This document shows, piece after piece, positions 21,253-33,280 of a DNA stretch of 64,000 bases. A model generated the notes under the pieces. The model was not told where the DNA came from. It searched no databases and saw only the letters and a program-made list of their open reading frames with translations. The stretch's first letter is position 1. Every line of letters starts with the position of its first letter. This DNA is from Lithodes maja (taxonomy: Eukaryota > Arthropoda > Malacostraca > Decapoda > Lithodidae), in NCBI GenBank assembly GCA_037953745.1, contig JBAKBP010007959.1, positions 1-64,000 of the forward strand, written 5' to 3'. Both the position numbers and the translations under genes were made by a program.

Positions 21253-24141
21253 AAGAACATAAGAACATAAGAAAATGGGAGTCTGCAGAAAGCCGATTGG
21301 CCTAAGCAAGGCAGATCCCTGTCCCACACAACCCCAATTCAATTACAAAGCCCATTTATAGGCTCAACACTCTAATACCCTGAGGATCATCTTACCAAAA
21401 CGGTTAGAGATTAACGCAGGATAATGGGGGTCTGCAGAGCGCTGATTGGCCCAACCCGGCTGATCCCCCTTCACACCCAACCCTTCTCGTCCATATGCTT
21501 ATCCAATTTTATCTTAAAGCTCCCTACAGTTTTAGATCCCACTATAGCACTTGGTAGTCCATTCCACCCATCTACAACTGTTACCAAACCAATATTTGCC
21601 TATATCTTTTCTGAAACGAAATTTATCTAATTTGAAACCATTGGTACGAGTTCTTTCGCTATCACTGAGCTTTAGTACATTTGTCATGTCCCCTTTGTTA
21701 ATCCCACTAACCCACTTGAACACCTCTATCATATCCCCTCTAACTCTGCGTCTCTCTAACGAATGTAAACCTAATTTCTTCAACCTTCATACGAAAGATT
21801 TCTAATATTATGGATCATTTTTGTCATTCTACGCTGTACTCTCTCCAATGAATCTATGTCCATTCTGTAATAAGGACACCAAAATTGGACCGCATAATCC
21901 ATATGGGGTCTCACTAATGACAAGTAAAGTTTTAAGATAACATCAGCAGTTCTGTTACTCACACTCCTAGAGATGAACCCGATAATCCTGTTTGCCTTAT
22001 TACGAACGCTTATACACTGTTTTCTAGGCTTCAAATCATTGCTAACAAACACACCTAGATCTTTCTCACAGTCTGAATTTTCTAATTCTAAATTAGCTAG
22101 TTTATATTTAACATTTGTTTGCATCTTCCCTATCTTTAATACCTTGCATTTGTCAATGTTAAACTTCATCTGCCAATTTACTGACCATTCATGTAAGGTA
22201 TCTAGATCCCTTTGAAGGCACTCTATATCGCTATCTGAATCAATTGATCTCCCTATTTTAGTATCGTCTGCGAATTTACTTATCCTACTAGTTATACCTA
22301 AATCTAGGTCATTTATGTATATAAGAAACAACAGGGGACCTAATACCGATCCCTGGGGGAACACCACTTTTGACTGCTCCCCTTTCTGACTTGGTACCAT
22401 TTATGCTGACTCTCTGCTTCCTACCAATTAGCCATGACCTAATCCATCCTAACAACGCCCCACCTATTCCATGTGCCTCAACCTTTCTCATCAATCTTTC
22501 ATGAGGGACTCTGTCGAAAGCTTTACTGAAATCTAAATATATAATATCATATGACTTGTCATTATCTACTGCTTCATATACCTCTGAGAAAAAACTAAGC
22601 AAATTAGTAAGGCAAGACCGTCCCTGAGTGAATCCATGCTGAGAAGAATTGATTAAGTTAAATGTTTCTAAGTGGTTTCTCATTTTCCTAGCAATAATTG
22701 ACTCTAGTAGCTTTCCTATGATTGAAGTGAGACTAATGGGACGGTAATTGGATGCTATTGATTTATCACCTTTTTTGAAGATCGGAACTACATTTGCAAG
22801 CTTCCAAGCTTCTGGAACTATACCTGTTCTAATGACTTGTTAAATAGAAATGTTAATGGGTAACTTAACTCATCTCTGCATTCTTTTAATACTCTAGCAT
22901 ATACCTCATCAGGACCAGGCGATTTATGAGGTTTCAGTCTGTCAATTTCCTTAAGCACATAATTTCTACTTATAGTAACCGTACTTAACCTATTTTCTAT
23001 ACTATCGCTGTATACCTTACGGACTTTTGGAAACTGTGCCAAATTTTCATTAGTGAAAACGGAAAGAAATTGACTATTTAATGTACTGCACATTTCTAAA
23101 TCATTTTCTGTCATTTCTCCTATCGAAGTTTTAAGGGGACCAATTACATCTCTAACCTTGGATTTATATAGTTGGTAAAAAGCTTTAGGATTATTTTTTG
23201 AGTCATTGGCAACCTTAATTTCATATTTTTTTTTCTTTACTAATATCCTTTTTTACCTGTCGTGATAGATTCTGATAGTAAGCAAGTAGGTGAATTTCGC
23301 CTTTTTTAATTTTTCTATATATTCCTCTCTTTTTTTCCTAGAAGATCTAATAGTCTATTATTCATCCATTTGGGTTGGTTCTGTGTTGATCTAAATTTTC
23401 TTTTGGGGATATATTTATTTTGCGCATTGAATACTGACTTGATAAAATTATCGTATGTATCTACCAAGTTTGACGTCTCTTCCTGACTTAAGATGACAGG
23501 TGCCTGAGAAAGGATACACTCATTTGGACACCTGGATCGACTTAATTTTTTGACCATAGGGTCCGCTAACAGGGCTTCTCTTAACCCACTATAATTGGCT
23601 TTTCTGAAGTCAGGTATTAATGTTGTATTCTCTCTGACATTACCTTTCCATTGTATATTAAAATACACAGAATTGTGATCACTATTTCCTAGGTGGTCCC
23701 CGATTTCTACACTATTTATCATATGTTCATTGTTACTTAAAACTAAATCGAGAATATTTGCACCTAGTCGGCGTGTCTATGAATTGAGATAAAAAACTAT
23801 CTTTTACTACCTCAATAAACTCCTTTGAATCAGAGTCGCCTATTTGTTGCTGCCAATCTATATTAGGGAAATTAAAATCCCCCATAATGCACACGTTGTT
23901 AAGCCTTGATGCTATTTTAATTTCCTCCCATAATGATGTTCCGTCATTTCTACTCATATTTGGCGGTCTATACATAACTCCAATAACTAAAGTCTCACTA
24001 CCTTCGTTAACTTCTACCCAAACACTTTCATTTTCATTATTTACTCTAATACCTGATTTAGTACAGCTTTTTAATGAACTCCTGACAAACACTGCTATAC
24101 CGCCGCCCCTCCTACTTGTTCGGTCATATTTAAACAAACTA
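21253..24141 (-). pseudogene. CR1-like LINE ORF2 (EN and RT), 3' part
   Basis: Read on the minus strand from 24141 downward, pieces in several frames encode an APE-type endonuclease (VIGVMYRPPN, then GDFNFPNIDW, then FIDTPTR). Reverse transcriptase follows: KSPGPDEV, QHGFTQGRSC, YLDFSKAFDRVPHERL, SGVPPG / GSVLGPLLFLIYINDL, and FADDTK near 22262-22273. The C-terminus has RPHMDYAVQFWCPYYRMDI, LERVQRRMTKMI and LERRRVRGDMIEVFKW. These motifs are characteristic of the CR1 clade. The 3' end has TTCTTATG repeats (21253-21272), also a CR1 trait. At least five frame changes make it dead. It resumes upstream at 25623 after an insertion. Confidence 0.9.
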
Positions 24142-25003
24142 TGAATGTGGAAGACGAGAAATCTCGGAGTGAAAGTAAAAAGTGCACTGTATCAAGGAAT
24201 TGTTGTGCCAACAGTGATGTATGGGGCTGAGACATGGACTCTGAAGAAAAAGGAGAAAAGAGGGCTGGATGTGATGGAGATGAGCTGCTTGAGGAGTATG
24301 TGTGGAGTTACTCGTAGAGACAGATTGAGGAATGAAGAGATACGTAGGAGAGTGGGGCAGCAGGAACATTTGTCAGCCAGAGTGGACAGAAGGGTGCTGA
24401 GCTGGTATGGTCATGTTGAACGAATGGGAGATGAAAGGCTTACAAAGAGAATATGCGAGTCAGGTACAAGGGGAGATAGAAGGGCAGGAAGACCCCCATT
24501 GAGATGGAGAGACTGTGTAAGAAAGGCTTTGGATGATAGAGGAATGACTATAGATCAGGCAGGGGAAGTGGTGGTGGACAGGAGTGAATGGAGAATGCTT
24601 GTGAATAGTTGAGTGAACACGTGGTCATTTGGAGTAAGGGGTCGGGCGCAAGTTCGACTAGATAATAGTCCATCAGGCGCCTGGCCCGGGGGGACGATTA
24701 ATATGAAGGGTGTGCCTGGAAGTGTGGTGGGAGGGCTTGTGGCTTTGGCTCCGCTGCATGTCTGCCTGCCGAGATCGGAACCTCTCCGGGTGGTCAGGGG
24801 CTGGGGGAGTGCTGGAGCGACCTTGGTAACCCTGGTCTCTGGGTCTTCTCCTGGGTGACCTGGATGTGTGTGAGTTTGTGTTTTTTATGTGTTTATTTTT
24901 TGTTTTATGTTTTTGTGTTTTCCCTGTTCTTGCTCTGTCTTGAGTCGGCTACCCCCAAAATGGGGATTGGGCCTGAGCATATAGATAGATAGATAGATAG
25001 ATA
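24142..25003 (+). pseudogene. RTE-like LINE, 5'-truncated copy inserted in CR1
   Basis: The frame ending at a TGA near 24612 encodes the end of an ORF2: VKSALYQGIVVPTVMYGAET, CGVTRRDRLRNEEIRRR, LSWYGHVERMGDERLTKR and GRPPLRWRDCVRKAL. It corresponds to the C-terminus of the LINE at 37197, but it is a different subfamily with a longer 3' untranslated region (24613-24980) ending in (GATA)n. Plus-strand CR1 sequence stops at about 24141, directly before it. A further copy of the same 3' region is at 51940-52197. Confidence 0.85.
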
Positions 25004-25431
25004 TCCCGGTATATCAAACTCTGCTAAAAAAATGCCTGGTTTCTGTATTAATCCAAGTTTCATTTTTTTTTTTTTTTTTTTTTTTCTATATTCCAACTTA
25101 CTTCCTCTCGGGCATAGGCTGAGAGCCTTAACATTCACCGCTTTACAATGAACAGTGAAGCCCGTGAGGTCTTGTTCCAGTCTAGGGAGTGAGACATGTG
25201 AAGCACTAGAGTACAACGAGCACCTGCCATCTTGCCTTCACATGAGGCATGGTGCTCACTCATGGCCCGAAACGACCCCATCTCTGAAGCCACCTCGTTC
25301 CCGTGCTTCACTGTCTCACCCCTTACACTCGGACTCTCACACTTACACACACACAACGCCACCTGTTGAGCAGATAACTCACCAGGCATTGCACCCCTAT
25401 AGCATATTTTGAATATGGGAATATTCATACA
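25004..25431. other. Unassigned DNA between two insertions
   Basis: It contains a poly-T tract (25064-25085) and about 330 bp of sequence with no recognised match. It lies inside the broken CR1 together with the RTE tail and the SINE. It could be CR1-unrelated DNA brought in with either insertion. The short frames show no known motif. Confidence 0.5.
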
Positions 25432-25622
25432 GTGCTATTTAATCAGGGAACAATGAGGGTATTTTATTGACGTTTCGGTGGGCTTGTGGTAATGCACTGA
25501 TACTAGGTACAGCACAAATTCCATCCCAATAATATCTTCCCATTGATACATCGGGATTTGAACCCGGGACCTTTGGATTACCAGGCCAGTGGCAAGACCA
25601 CTCCACCACACCTCCCCTGTTA
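25432..25622 (-). mobile_element. tRNA-derived SINE
   Basis: On the minus strand the 5' head reads GGGGAGGTGTGGTGGAGTGG with an A-box-like segment. The B box GGTTCAAATCCC follows (plus strand 25553-25565), with the CTGGTAATCCAAAGG stretch between them. The order and spacing resemble tRNA-Ser/Leu. A non-tRNA body of about 110 bp follows. It interrupts the CR1 endonuclease frame straight after IIALT, proving insertion. Both promoter boxes look intact. Confidence 0.75.
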
Positions 25623-26262
25623 GTTAGCGCTATTATGTCTATATTTTCTTTGCTAACCAGTGCTCTAAGTTCGTTCATTTTGTTACATAAACTCCTGCAA
25701 TTTTTATAATAAACCCTCAAACTATTACTTGTATTTGCAACTATTTTTCTATTGTTTTTAACTAATTTATTTTTACCTGTTGAACTACTGGACCTAGACG
25801 GAAAAGCTACGCTATCAGAATGTTCGTTATTACTATCAATTTCATGTGGCTGGGATTTTATTTTACTTACACACCGATGGTTTATTAACAAAACCCCGCA
25901 ACAAACTTGTCGAGTGAGCTGGCTAAGGTCGAAACTCCTAGTCGAGAGAGATGTACTCCATCCTGGGCATACAGTTCATCCTTACCGTAGAAGAGGGAAC
26001 AGTTATCCAGGAATGGAATAGTATTTGCCTTGCAATACTTCTCCAGCCGGCTATTTACACCAATAGCCCTGGAGGACCATTCCTTCCTTACCCCTCTTCT
26101 TGGTAGGATAATGTGTACCACAGGAACTCCACCCTTCTCCTTGATCCTCTCCAACATTTCCTGGTACGTGGTGAGCAACTCCTCAGTCCTGCATTTCCAA
26201 ATGTCGTTGCTCCCTGCGTTGAGGAAGATGATGGGGTTCAGTCTGCTTCAAAACAGTAGATA
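25623..26262 (-). pseudogene. CR1-like LINE 5' part: ORF1 esterase and ORF2 start
   Basis: Minus strand, upstream first: PIIFLNAGSNDIWKCRTEEL (26235 downward), then VPVVHIILPRRGVRKEW, then YAQDGVHLSRLGVSTLASSL. GSND and DGVHLS are the block III and catalytic Asp-His blocks of SGNH/GDSL hydrolases, which occur in ORF1 of CR1 LINEs. Then ORF2 starts with NSLRVYYKNCRSLCNKMNEL and ENIDIIALT, the beginning of the endonuclease, and is cut by the SINE at 25622. The serine block lies upstream and was not found before the P-type element at 26334. Confidence 0.8.
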
Positions 26263-26497
26263 GCGGCCGTATGTTATTAGATATCTCAAAATGTTGATCT
26301 TTCTCTCTTATCCATTCACCATAAAAGAAAACGCAAGAAGAATCTAATAAGGAGAAGCGACTTCAGATTGATGATGTCGAGGTTCTTGAGCCATAACAAA
26401 CATCTGCAATGATACAAATGCCAGCATTCATGGGTCCGCTATTTACCGAGATGATGTCTCTGGAATATTGTATTCAGTCAGTCATGATATATACTCG

Positions 26498-28899
26498 TAT
26501 GTGAGTATACAATATACTGTACACTCGTATGTGAGTATACTATATACTGTATACTCGTATGTGAGTATACTATATACTGTATACTCGTATGTGAGTATAC
26601 TATATACTGTACACTCGTATGTGAGTATACTATATACTGTATACTCGTATGTGAGTATACAATACACTGTATACTCGTATGTGAGTATACTATATACTGT
26701 ACACTCGTATGTGAGTATACTATATACTGTACACTCGTATGTGAGTATACTATATACTGTACACTCGTATGTGAGTATACTATATACTGTACACTCGTAT
26801 GTGAGTATACAATATACTGTACACTCGTATGTGAGTATACTATATACTGTACACTCGTATGTGAGTATACTATATACTGTACACTCGTATGTGAGTATAC
26901 AATATACTGTACACTCGTATGTGAGTATACTATATACTGTACACTCGTATGTGAGTATACTATATACTGTATACTCGTATGTGAGTATACTATATACTGT
27001 ACACTCTTATGTGAGTATACTATATACTGTATACTCGTATGTGAGTATACTATATACTGTATACTCGTATGTGAGTATACAATATACTGTACACTCGTAT
27101 GTGAGTATACTATATACTGTACACTCGTATGTGAGTATACTATATACTGTATACTCGTATGTGAGTATACTATATACTGTATACTCGTATGTGAGTATAC
27201 TATATACTGTATACTCGTATGTGAGTATACTATATACTGTATACTCGTATGTGAGTATACTATATACTGTATACTCGTATGTGAGTATACTATATACTGT
27301 ATACTCGTATGTGAGTATACTATATACTGTATACTCGTATGTGAGTATACTATATACTGTACACTCGTATGTGAGTATACTATATACTGTATACTCGTAT
27401 GTGAGTATACTATATACTGTATACTCGTATGTGAGTATACTATATACTGTATACTCGTATGTGAGTATACTATATACTGTACACTCGTATGTGAGTATAC
27501 TATATACTGTATACTCGTATGTGAGTATACTATATACTGTACACTCGTATGTGAGTATACTATATACTGTATACTCGTATGTGAGTATACTATATACTCG
27601 TATGTGAGTATACAATATACTGTACACTCGTATGTGAGTATACTATATACTGTACACTCGTATGTGAGTATACTATATACTGTATACTCGTATGTGAGTA
27701 TACTATATACTGTATACTCGTATGTGAGTATACTATATACTGTATACTCGTATGTGAGTATACTATATACTGTATACTCGTATGTGAGTATACTATATAC
27801 TGTATACTCGTATGTGAGTATACTATATACTGTATACTCGTATGTGAGTATACTATATACTGTATACTCGTATGTGAGTATACTATATACTGTACACTCG
27901 TATGTGAGTATACTATATACTGTATACTCGTATGTGAGTATACTATATACTGTATACTCGTATGTGAGTATACTATATACTGTATACTCGTATGTGAGTA
28001 TACTATATACTGTATACTCGTATGTGAGTATACTATATACTGTATACTCGTATGTGAGTATACTATATACTGTATACTCGTATGTGAGTATACTATATAC
28101 TGTATACTCGTATGTGAGTATACTATATACTGTATACTCGTATGTGAGTATACTATATACTGTACACTCGTATGTGAGTATACTATATACTGTACACTCG
28201 TATGTGAGTATACTATATACTGTATACTCTTATGTGAGTATACTATATACTGTATACTCGTATGTGAGTATACTATATACTGTATACTCGTATGTGAGTA
28301 TACTATATACTGTATATTCGTATGTGAGTATACTATATACTGTACACTCGTATGTGAGTATACTATATACTGTATACTCGTATGTGAGTATACTATATAC
28401 TGTATACTCGTATGTGAGTATACTGTATACTCGTATGCGAGTATACTATATACTGTATACTCGTATGTGAGTATACTATATACTCGTATGTGAGTATACT
28501 ATATACTGTATACTCGTATGTGAGTATACTATATACTCGTATGTGAGTATACTATATACTGTATACTCGTATGTGAGTATACTATATACTGTATACTCGT
28601 ACGTGAGTATACTATATAATGTATACTCTTATGTGAGTATACTATATACTGTATACTCGTATGTGAGTATACTATATACTGTATACTTGTATGGGAGTAT
28701 ACTATATACTGTATACTCGTACGTGAGTATACTATACACTGTATACTCTTATGTGAGTATACTATATACTGTATACTCGTATGTGAGTATACTATATACT
28801 GTATGCTCGTATGTGAGTATACTATATACTGTATACTCGTATGTGAGTATACTATATACTGTATACTCGTATGTGAGTATACTATATACTGTATACTCG
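26498..28899. repeat. 30 bp palindromic minisatellite, about 80 copies
   Basis: Head-to-tail units of 30 bp built from GTATACTCGTATGTGAGTAT, then ACTATATACT. Each unit contains inverted GTATACTC and GAGTATAC. Variation is mostly TACACTC against TATACTC, and CAATATA against CTATATA; the right end near 28420-28560 contains shortened units. It is internal to P-type element A. The long YSYVSILYTV frames on both strands are artefacts. Confidence 0.97.
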
Positions 28900-29095
28900 T
28901 AGATACGCCCTACTTATGACTAAGCACTTCACCCTTCCTTTGGGAAAGAAGTGATATATGAAATTCTTATCTTGTTTGTTGATTGTATTTTCCACGAACA
29001 ACACAGCCGTGACCGTGTTGTTTAGGTGCCATGTGTGTATCTGCCGCCACGCCATCTGGCAGCTCCCAGTGTTATGTGTAAGTGTGCAGACGATG

Positions 29096-29130
29096 CACCC
29101 CTAAAGATGGCAGAGCCATCTTTAGGGGTG
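29096..29130. repeat. Perfect hairpin inside P-type element A
   Basis: Perfect 16 bp arms, CACCCCTAAAGATGGC and GCCATCTTTAGGGGTG, separated by AGA. Copy B has a related but imperfect segment near 3845-3885, so the perfect form arose after the copies split. Confidence 0.85.
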
Positions 29131-29204
29131 CTTGGTCAAAACTAGGGATCAATTGGGAGCTCGTTTAAGAGCTTTCTCCTTATTAGATTCTTCTTGAGAA
29201 AACT

Positions 29205-29642
29205 TGCAGAATGAAGGTGGTGGCTTTCACGGCAACACAGCTGTTCAGTTTGAAAGTAACCAGTGAAGGGACTGGATTTCTAGGAAAGGGTCTCCAGGCC
29301 TGACGCTATTCTTAACTTACAGTGTGCTGTCTTAAAAATCCAATAGGGTGGATAACCTCTGAAGTCCTATTTTAACTAACTAACTAAGTGACCGGTGTGG
29401 AAGTAGGACAACATTCTGGCTTATAATAATTATAATTTTACTGAATACCTTCCTTCACCAAATCAACACCTCCAGGTAAGTAAAACTAAGCCAAGTATAG
29501 ATTATAACTACTCTTTACCAATCTATGAATACATTTTATGCATCTTTATCATGGTCATATATGTATGTTCGTAGGATTGGCAGTGAAAATGAGGTGTTTC
29601 CGTACACTGCCAGCCAACAGCCAGCATATCGTTATGACGACC

Positions 29643-29713
<71 letters not shown>

Positions 29714-29811
29714 TGGTATTTCCAGCATCTGTCATTTTCTCTAATTTTTGCTGGTTAGATAATATGCAGTTTTTAATACTGTACTGATTTTACCTCTCCC
29801 AAAATTGCCAC
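29205..29811. repeat. Unassigned DNA with a (TA)n tract
   Basis: A pure TA repeat of about 64 bp lies at 29646-29709. The surrounding sequence (29205-29645 and 29710-29811) has no recognised gene or repeat. Confidence 0.85.
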
Positions 29812-30147
29812 TTAAGGGGAGATTTCCAACTGGAGGATTTTTTTCTGAACCTCTTTCTCCCTCATGTTTAGCCCCATTGCTTGTGAGATTTAAAGATGCT
29901 TGCCCCATTAGTTTGGCGATTTTAAGAACCCTCGCCCCATTTCTGTCAATTTTAAGACCATTCGTGCCATTTAGGTGTCAATCGTTTCCTGGCGAGCGAT
30001 AGCGAGCCTGTAATTTAAAGGGAACCGGCCTTCGGTCGGGAAATTTTTCTACCGAAAAATGTACAAATTTATCTTGAAAGGGGGTCAAGGGGGAGTAATT
30101 TTAAGCTTGATGGAAGTCTAGGGAATCAACTAAAAACCTCCCCTTAA
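29812..30147 (+). mobile_element. TTAA-B family short element
   Basis: Bounded by TTAA at 29812-29815 and 30144-30147. It carries one core (CCTGGCGAGCGATAGCGAGCC) and GGGTCAAGGGGGAG. Its right TTAA is shared with the TTAA-C element that follows. Confidence 0.88.
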
Positions 30148-30303
30148 CCCGTCCTATATATTTTAATCTAGCTACATTTAGACGATTTTATACAGCTTAA
30201 GAAGGATCTGAAGTGGTTAAAGGAGTTGATGTAGAAATTTTATTACTAAAGGTCTTTCCAAAATTTTAACAAAATCGTCTAAAAGTTGTCATATTATTAT
30301 TAA
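30144..30303. mobile_element. TTAA-C family element, diverged
   Basis: TTAACCCGTCCTATATATTT, then CTACATTTAGACGATTTTAT and GAAGGATCTGAAG. It ends near TTATTATTAACCCC at 30296-30303. After it a new TTAACCCCTTCAGCAC start is cut short by a G tract near 30325-30340. The sequence from there to 30517 has no recognised feature. Confidence 0.65.
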
Positions 30304-30517
30304 CCCCTTCAGCACGATGCCGTGGGGGGGGGGGGGGGTGTTATCCCTAAGTGCTTCACATGTCTCACTCCCAAGCTTCGGCCACATGGTAGGGAGAGAC
30401 ATGTATTGAGGTATGTTCGAAACATTGCTTTGCCCAGTTTGCATTCATGTTCGACATCTCTCGTTTGGACGTTCAAACCCACGAACATGTTTCGAGAGCT
30501 TCTGATGACAATAAATG

Positions 30518-30632
30518 TACAAGCACACACACACATATGCATGAACACACACATTCACACACACATGCATGAACACACACATTCACACACACATGCATGA
30601 ACACACACACACATATGCATGAACACACACAA
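30518..30632. repeat. ACACACATGCATGA imperfect repeat
   Basis: CA-rich repeats broken by CATGCATGA and CATTCACACA segments, about 28 bp per unit. Confidence 0.85.
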
Positions 30633-30685
30633 TCAAGCTTTAGACTTGACAGTCCGGTTTTGTTTGTGCCTGTCCTCCATCTGTC

Positions 30686-31059
30686 TTAAGGGGAGACAGA
30701 CCGTTTTTCTGGATCTTCTTTTCCCTCATGTTTAGCCCCACTAGTTTTTGAGATTTTAAGACGTTCGGCCCATTACTTTGGCAATTTTAATAACTTTTAG
30801 CTCCATTTCGTTGTCAATTTTATGCCCTATCGTGCCATTTAGGTGTCAATTTTTTCCTGGCGAGCGATAGCGAGCCTGTAATTATAAGAAGAACCGGTCT
30901 TCAGCCGGGACAATTTTCTACCAACAAATTAACAATTTTATCATGAGGAGGTGTCTAGGGAGTATTTTTCTAAGTTTGAGGGAGGTCTAGCGAGGAAACT
31001 AAAAAATAAATGAATACATAAATATTAATAGACTAAAAAAGCAGCCCGTCTCCCCTTGG
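30686..31059 (+). mobile_element. TTAA-B family short element
   Basis: TTAAGGGGAGACAGACC at the left and CCGTCTCCCCTTGG at the right. It contains one core copy, CTTCAGCCGGGAC and AGGAAACTAAAAAATAAATG. The right TTAA has decayed to TTGG. Confidence 0.87.
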
Positions 31060-31105
31060 CCGGTTTGGGGGCTTGTACACATGCACCCACTTGTCAACTT
31101 AGGCG

Positions 31106-31431
31106 TTAAGAGGAGGTATTCAGTTTGTTCCCTAGACCTCCATCAAGCTTAAAATTACACCCCCTTGAGTCCCTTTCAAGATATATTTGTACATTTTTCG
31201 GTAGAAAAATGTCCCGGCCAAAGGCCGGTTCCTCTTAAATTACAGGCTCGCTATCGCTCGCCAGGATAAAATTGACACCTGAATGGCACGAAAGGACTTA
31301 ATATGGGGTGAAAGTTCTTAAAATCGCTAAACTAATGGGGCAAACGTTTTATAATATCAAAAGCAATGGGGCTAAACATGAGGGAGAAAGGAGTCAAGAA
31401 AAAAATCCCCCAAGTGGAAATCTCCCCTTAA
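31106..31431 (-). mobile_element. TTAA-B family short element
   Basis: Bounded by TTAA at 31106-31109 and 31428-31431. It contains GTCCCGGCCAAAGGCCGG, the core GGCTCGCTATCGCTCGCC and AATGGGG motifs. It is the closest match to the copy at 14778. Confidence 0.9.
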
Positions 31432-31576
31432 GGAAGCATATACAGTAATTTAAATACAGCCGATTATTGCGTACTGTATTCTTCTGTCAAGATTAGGGTA
31501 AAATTTGTTACATTTATTGATTTCAATCTGGTATTTTTTGTTCAGATGATACCGGTGTTCAGTATATGCTGCTAAT

Positions 31577-31780
31577 TTAACCTGTACAATACCAGTGCCA
31601 TAATGTTCATCAAATTCTGGCAACTATAAGATTATTTTATTCAGCTTGGGAAGGACCCTTAGCAATAATAAGGCTACCAACTATATCGAGCAACCACAGA
31701 TCCTTCCTAAGCTACATAATATCGCCTAAATATGAGCTCGAATACAATATAATACACGTCGCTGGTACTCAAAGGGTTAA
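31577..31780. mobile_element. TTAA-C family short element
   Basis: TTAACCTGTACAATACCAG at the left and CGCTGGTACTCAAAGGGTTAA at the right, with TTAA at both ends. The interior has GGGAAGGACCC and its inverse near GATCCTTCC. It is 204 bp and non-coding. The next 325 bp to 32105 contain no recognised feature. Confidence 0.8.
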
Positions 31781-32105
31781 GACATTCACTCAGATGATGA
31801 GAACAAACTATGTTTACTAAAAGCTACAGTTACTATTCCTTGGATGAAAAGGCCTACATTTAATAAATTTGTTTGTGAGCTTAATATAATGTCAATACAA
31901 TTAATAAGATAAAGTCTCAATTCAGTGGTTCAAAAGTGTAATTGCATATTATAATTCACATGGGAACAGTATTTCTGCTTGATCAGAACATATTATGATA
32001 TCCTACACTTGTATGGTAAGCAATCTAAATTATATAATGTTTTCTCTTAACACAATTCCACCACTCTTGACCTAAAACCATTACTAGGGTGGGAGGCATG
32101 ACATT

Positions 32106-32190
32106 TTTTTAAGGGGGGGGGGTCACCTGCTTTTTTTCTCTTTCTCTCCTTTTCCTCCATTCGGCCCCATTCAGCCAACTTTTTTTAAGA
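32106..32190 (+). mobile_element. TTAA-A element, left-end fragment
   Basis: TTAAGGGGGGGGGTCACC, a CT-rich stretch and CCATTCGGCCCCATTCAGCC, then a break near TTTTTTAAGACG. Confidence 0.7.
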
Positions 32191-32224
32191 CGATAAAAAT
32201 AATCTAAGATGCATATATAGCAAA

Positions 32225-32226
<2 letters not shown>

Positions 32227-32294
<68 letters not shown>

Positions 32295-32534
32295 GAGAGA
32301 GAGAGAGAGAGATAGAGAGAGAGAGACCGAGAGGCAGACCGAGAGAGAGAGAGAGGCAGACCGAGAGAGAGAGAGACAGACCAAGAGAGAGAGACAGACA
32401 CAGACCGAGAGAGAGAGACAGACACAGACCGAGAGAGAGAGACAGACCAAGAGAGAGAGACAGACACAGACCGAGAGAGAGAGACAGACCAAGAGAGAGA
32501 GACAGACACAGACCGAGAGAGAGAGAGACAGATC

Positions 32535-32624
<90 letters not shown>
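32227..32624. repeat. (GA)n microsatellite with GACC/CAGA variants
   Basis: A 400 bp GA repeat with a central block of GAGACAGACCAAGAG and GACAGACACAGACC variants forming irregular higher-order units. Confidence 0.97.
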
Positions 32625-32628
<4 letters not shown>

Positions 32629-32727
32629 ACCAAGGTCAACCAGTTAGGAGTACAATTATATTTTTATCGGATATATTGGAAGATTTTGATCAGTACTTTG
32701 CTGTGGCTCAGGCTTGTGGTGTACCTG

Positions 32728-33111
32728 TTAAGGGAGCCCACCTCGCCTTTTTTCTCTTTCTCTCCCTCTCTCTTTGGCTTGTATCCATTCAGCCCCATTC
32801 AGCCTACTGTTTTAAGACGTTTACCCACATCCAGGTGTCAATATTTTCCTGGCGAGCGGTAGCGACCCAGCATACTTATATATGTTTTTGAGAGCAAGCT
32901 AAACTTTTACATTTTTCGCTAGAAAAGTGTTTCCGGCGAAGCCGGATTTCTCCATATAATGCTGGTTCGCTATCGCTCGCCAGGAAGAAATCGACACCTG
33001 GATGGGGAAAAAGTCTTAAAACAGTTGGCTGAATGGGGCCGAATGGATACAAGCCAGGGAAAAAGAGAAAAGGAGAGAAAGATAAAAAAAAAAGCCGGTG
33101 ACCCCCCTTAA
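32728..33111. mobile_element. TTAA-A family fold-back element, complete
   Basis: TTAAGGGAGCCCACC to GGTGACCCCCCTTAA, with two inverted arms each carrying the core, here partly changed to GAGCGGTAGCGACC in the left arm. Non-coding. Confidence 0.88.
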
Positions 33112-33149
33112 CGAGAGAGATGAAGTCTTTCTTACTCACAAACGTCAAT

Positions 33150-33151
<2 letters not shown>

Positions 33152-33211
<60 letters not shown>

Positions 33212-33280
33212 TTTTTGTTCTATCTTGATATATATATATATGTATGTATATATATATATATACAGTATATACTGTATATA
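33152..33280. repeat. (CA)n and (TA)n microsatellites
   Basis: About 60 bp of CA (33152-33211) and, after a short spacer, TATATA with GTATGTA and CAGTATA interruptions (33228-33280). Confidence 0.95.

Larger units (their letters stand above)
26334..29196 (-). mobile_element. P-type non-autonomous transposon (copy A) with giant minisatellite
   Basis: The ends are CAAGAAGAATCTAATAAGG (26334) and CTTATTAGATTCTTCTTG (to 29196). The flanking 8-mers AGAAAACG (26326) and AGAAAACT (29197) are a target duplication with one mismatch. The sequence is copy B reversed: the arms at 26350-26497 and 28900-29160 match 4180-4306 and 3830-4077. Everything in B after about 4306 is missing, so A is an internal deletion derivative, as is common for P elements. 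Between the arms is the roughly 80-copy 30 bp array. No transposase is encoded. Confidence 0.85.

Noticed and set aside
26468..28902. Tyr/Ser/Val/Leu-rich frames of 379 and 288 codons
   Set aside because: Direct translation of the 30 bp minisatellite. The same array is open in the opposite direction as well.
32109..32639. Leu/Ser-rich frames over GA repeats
   Set aside because: Simple (GA)n translation.
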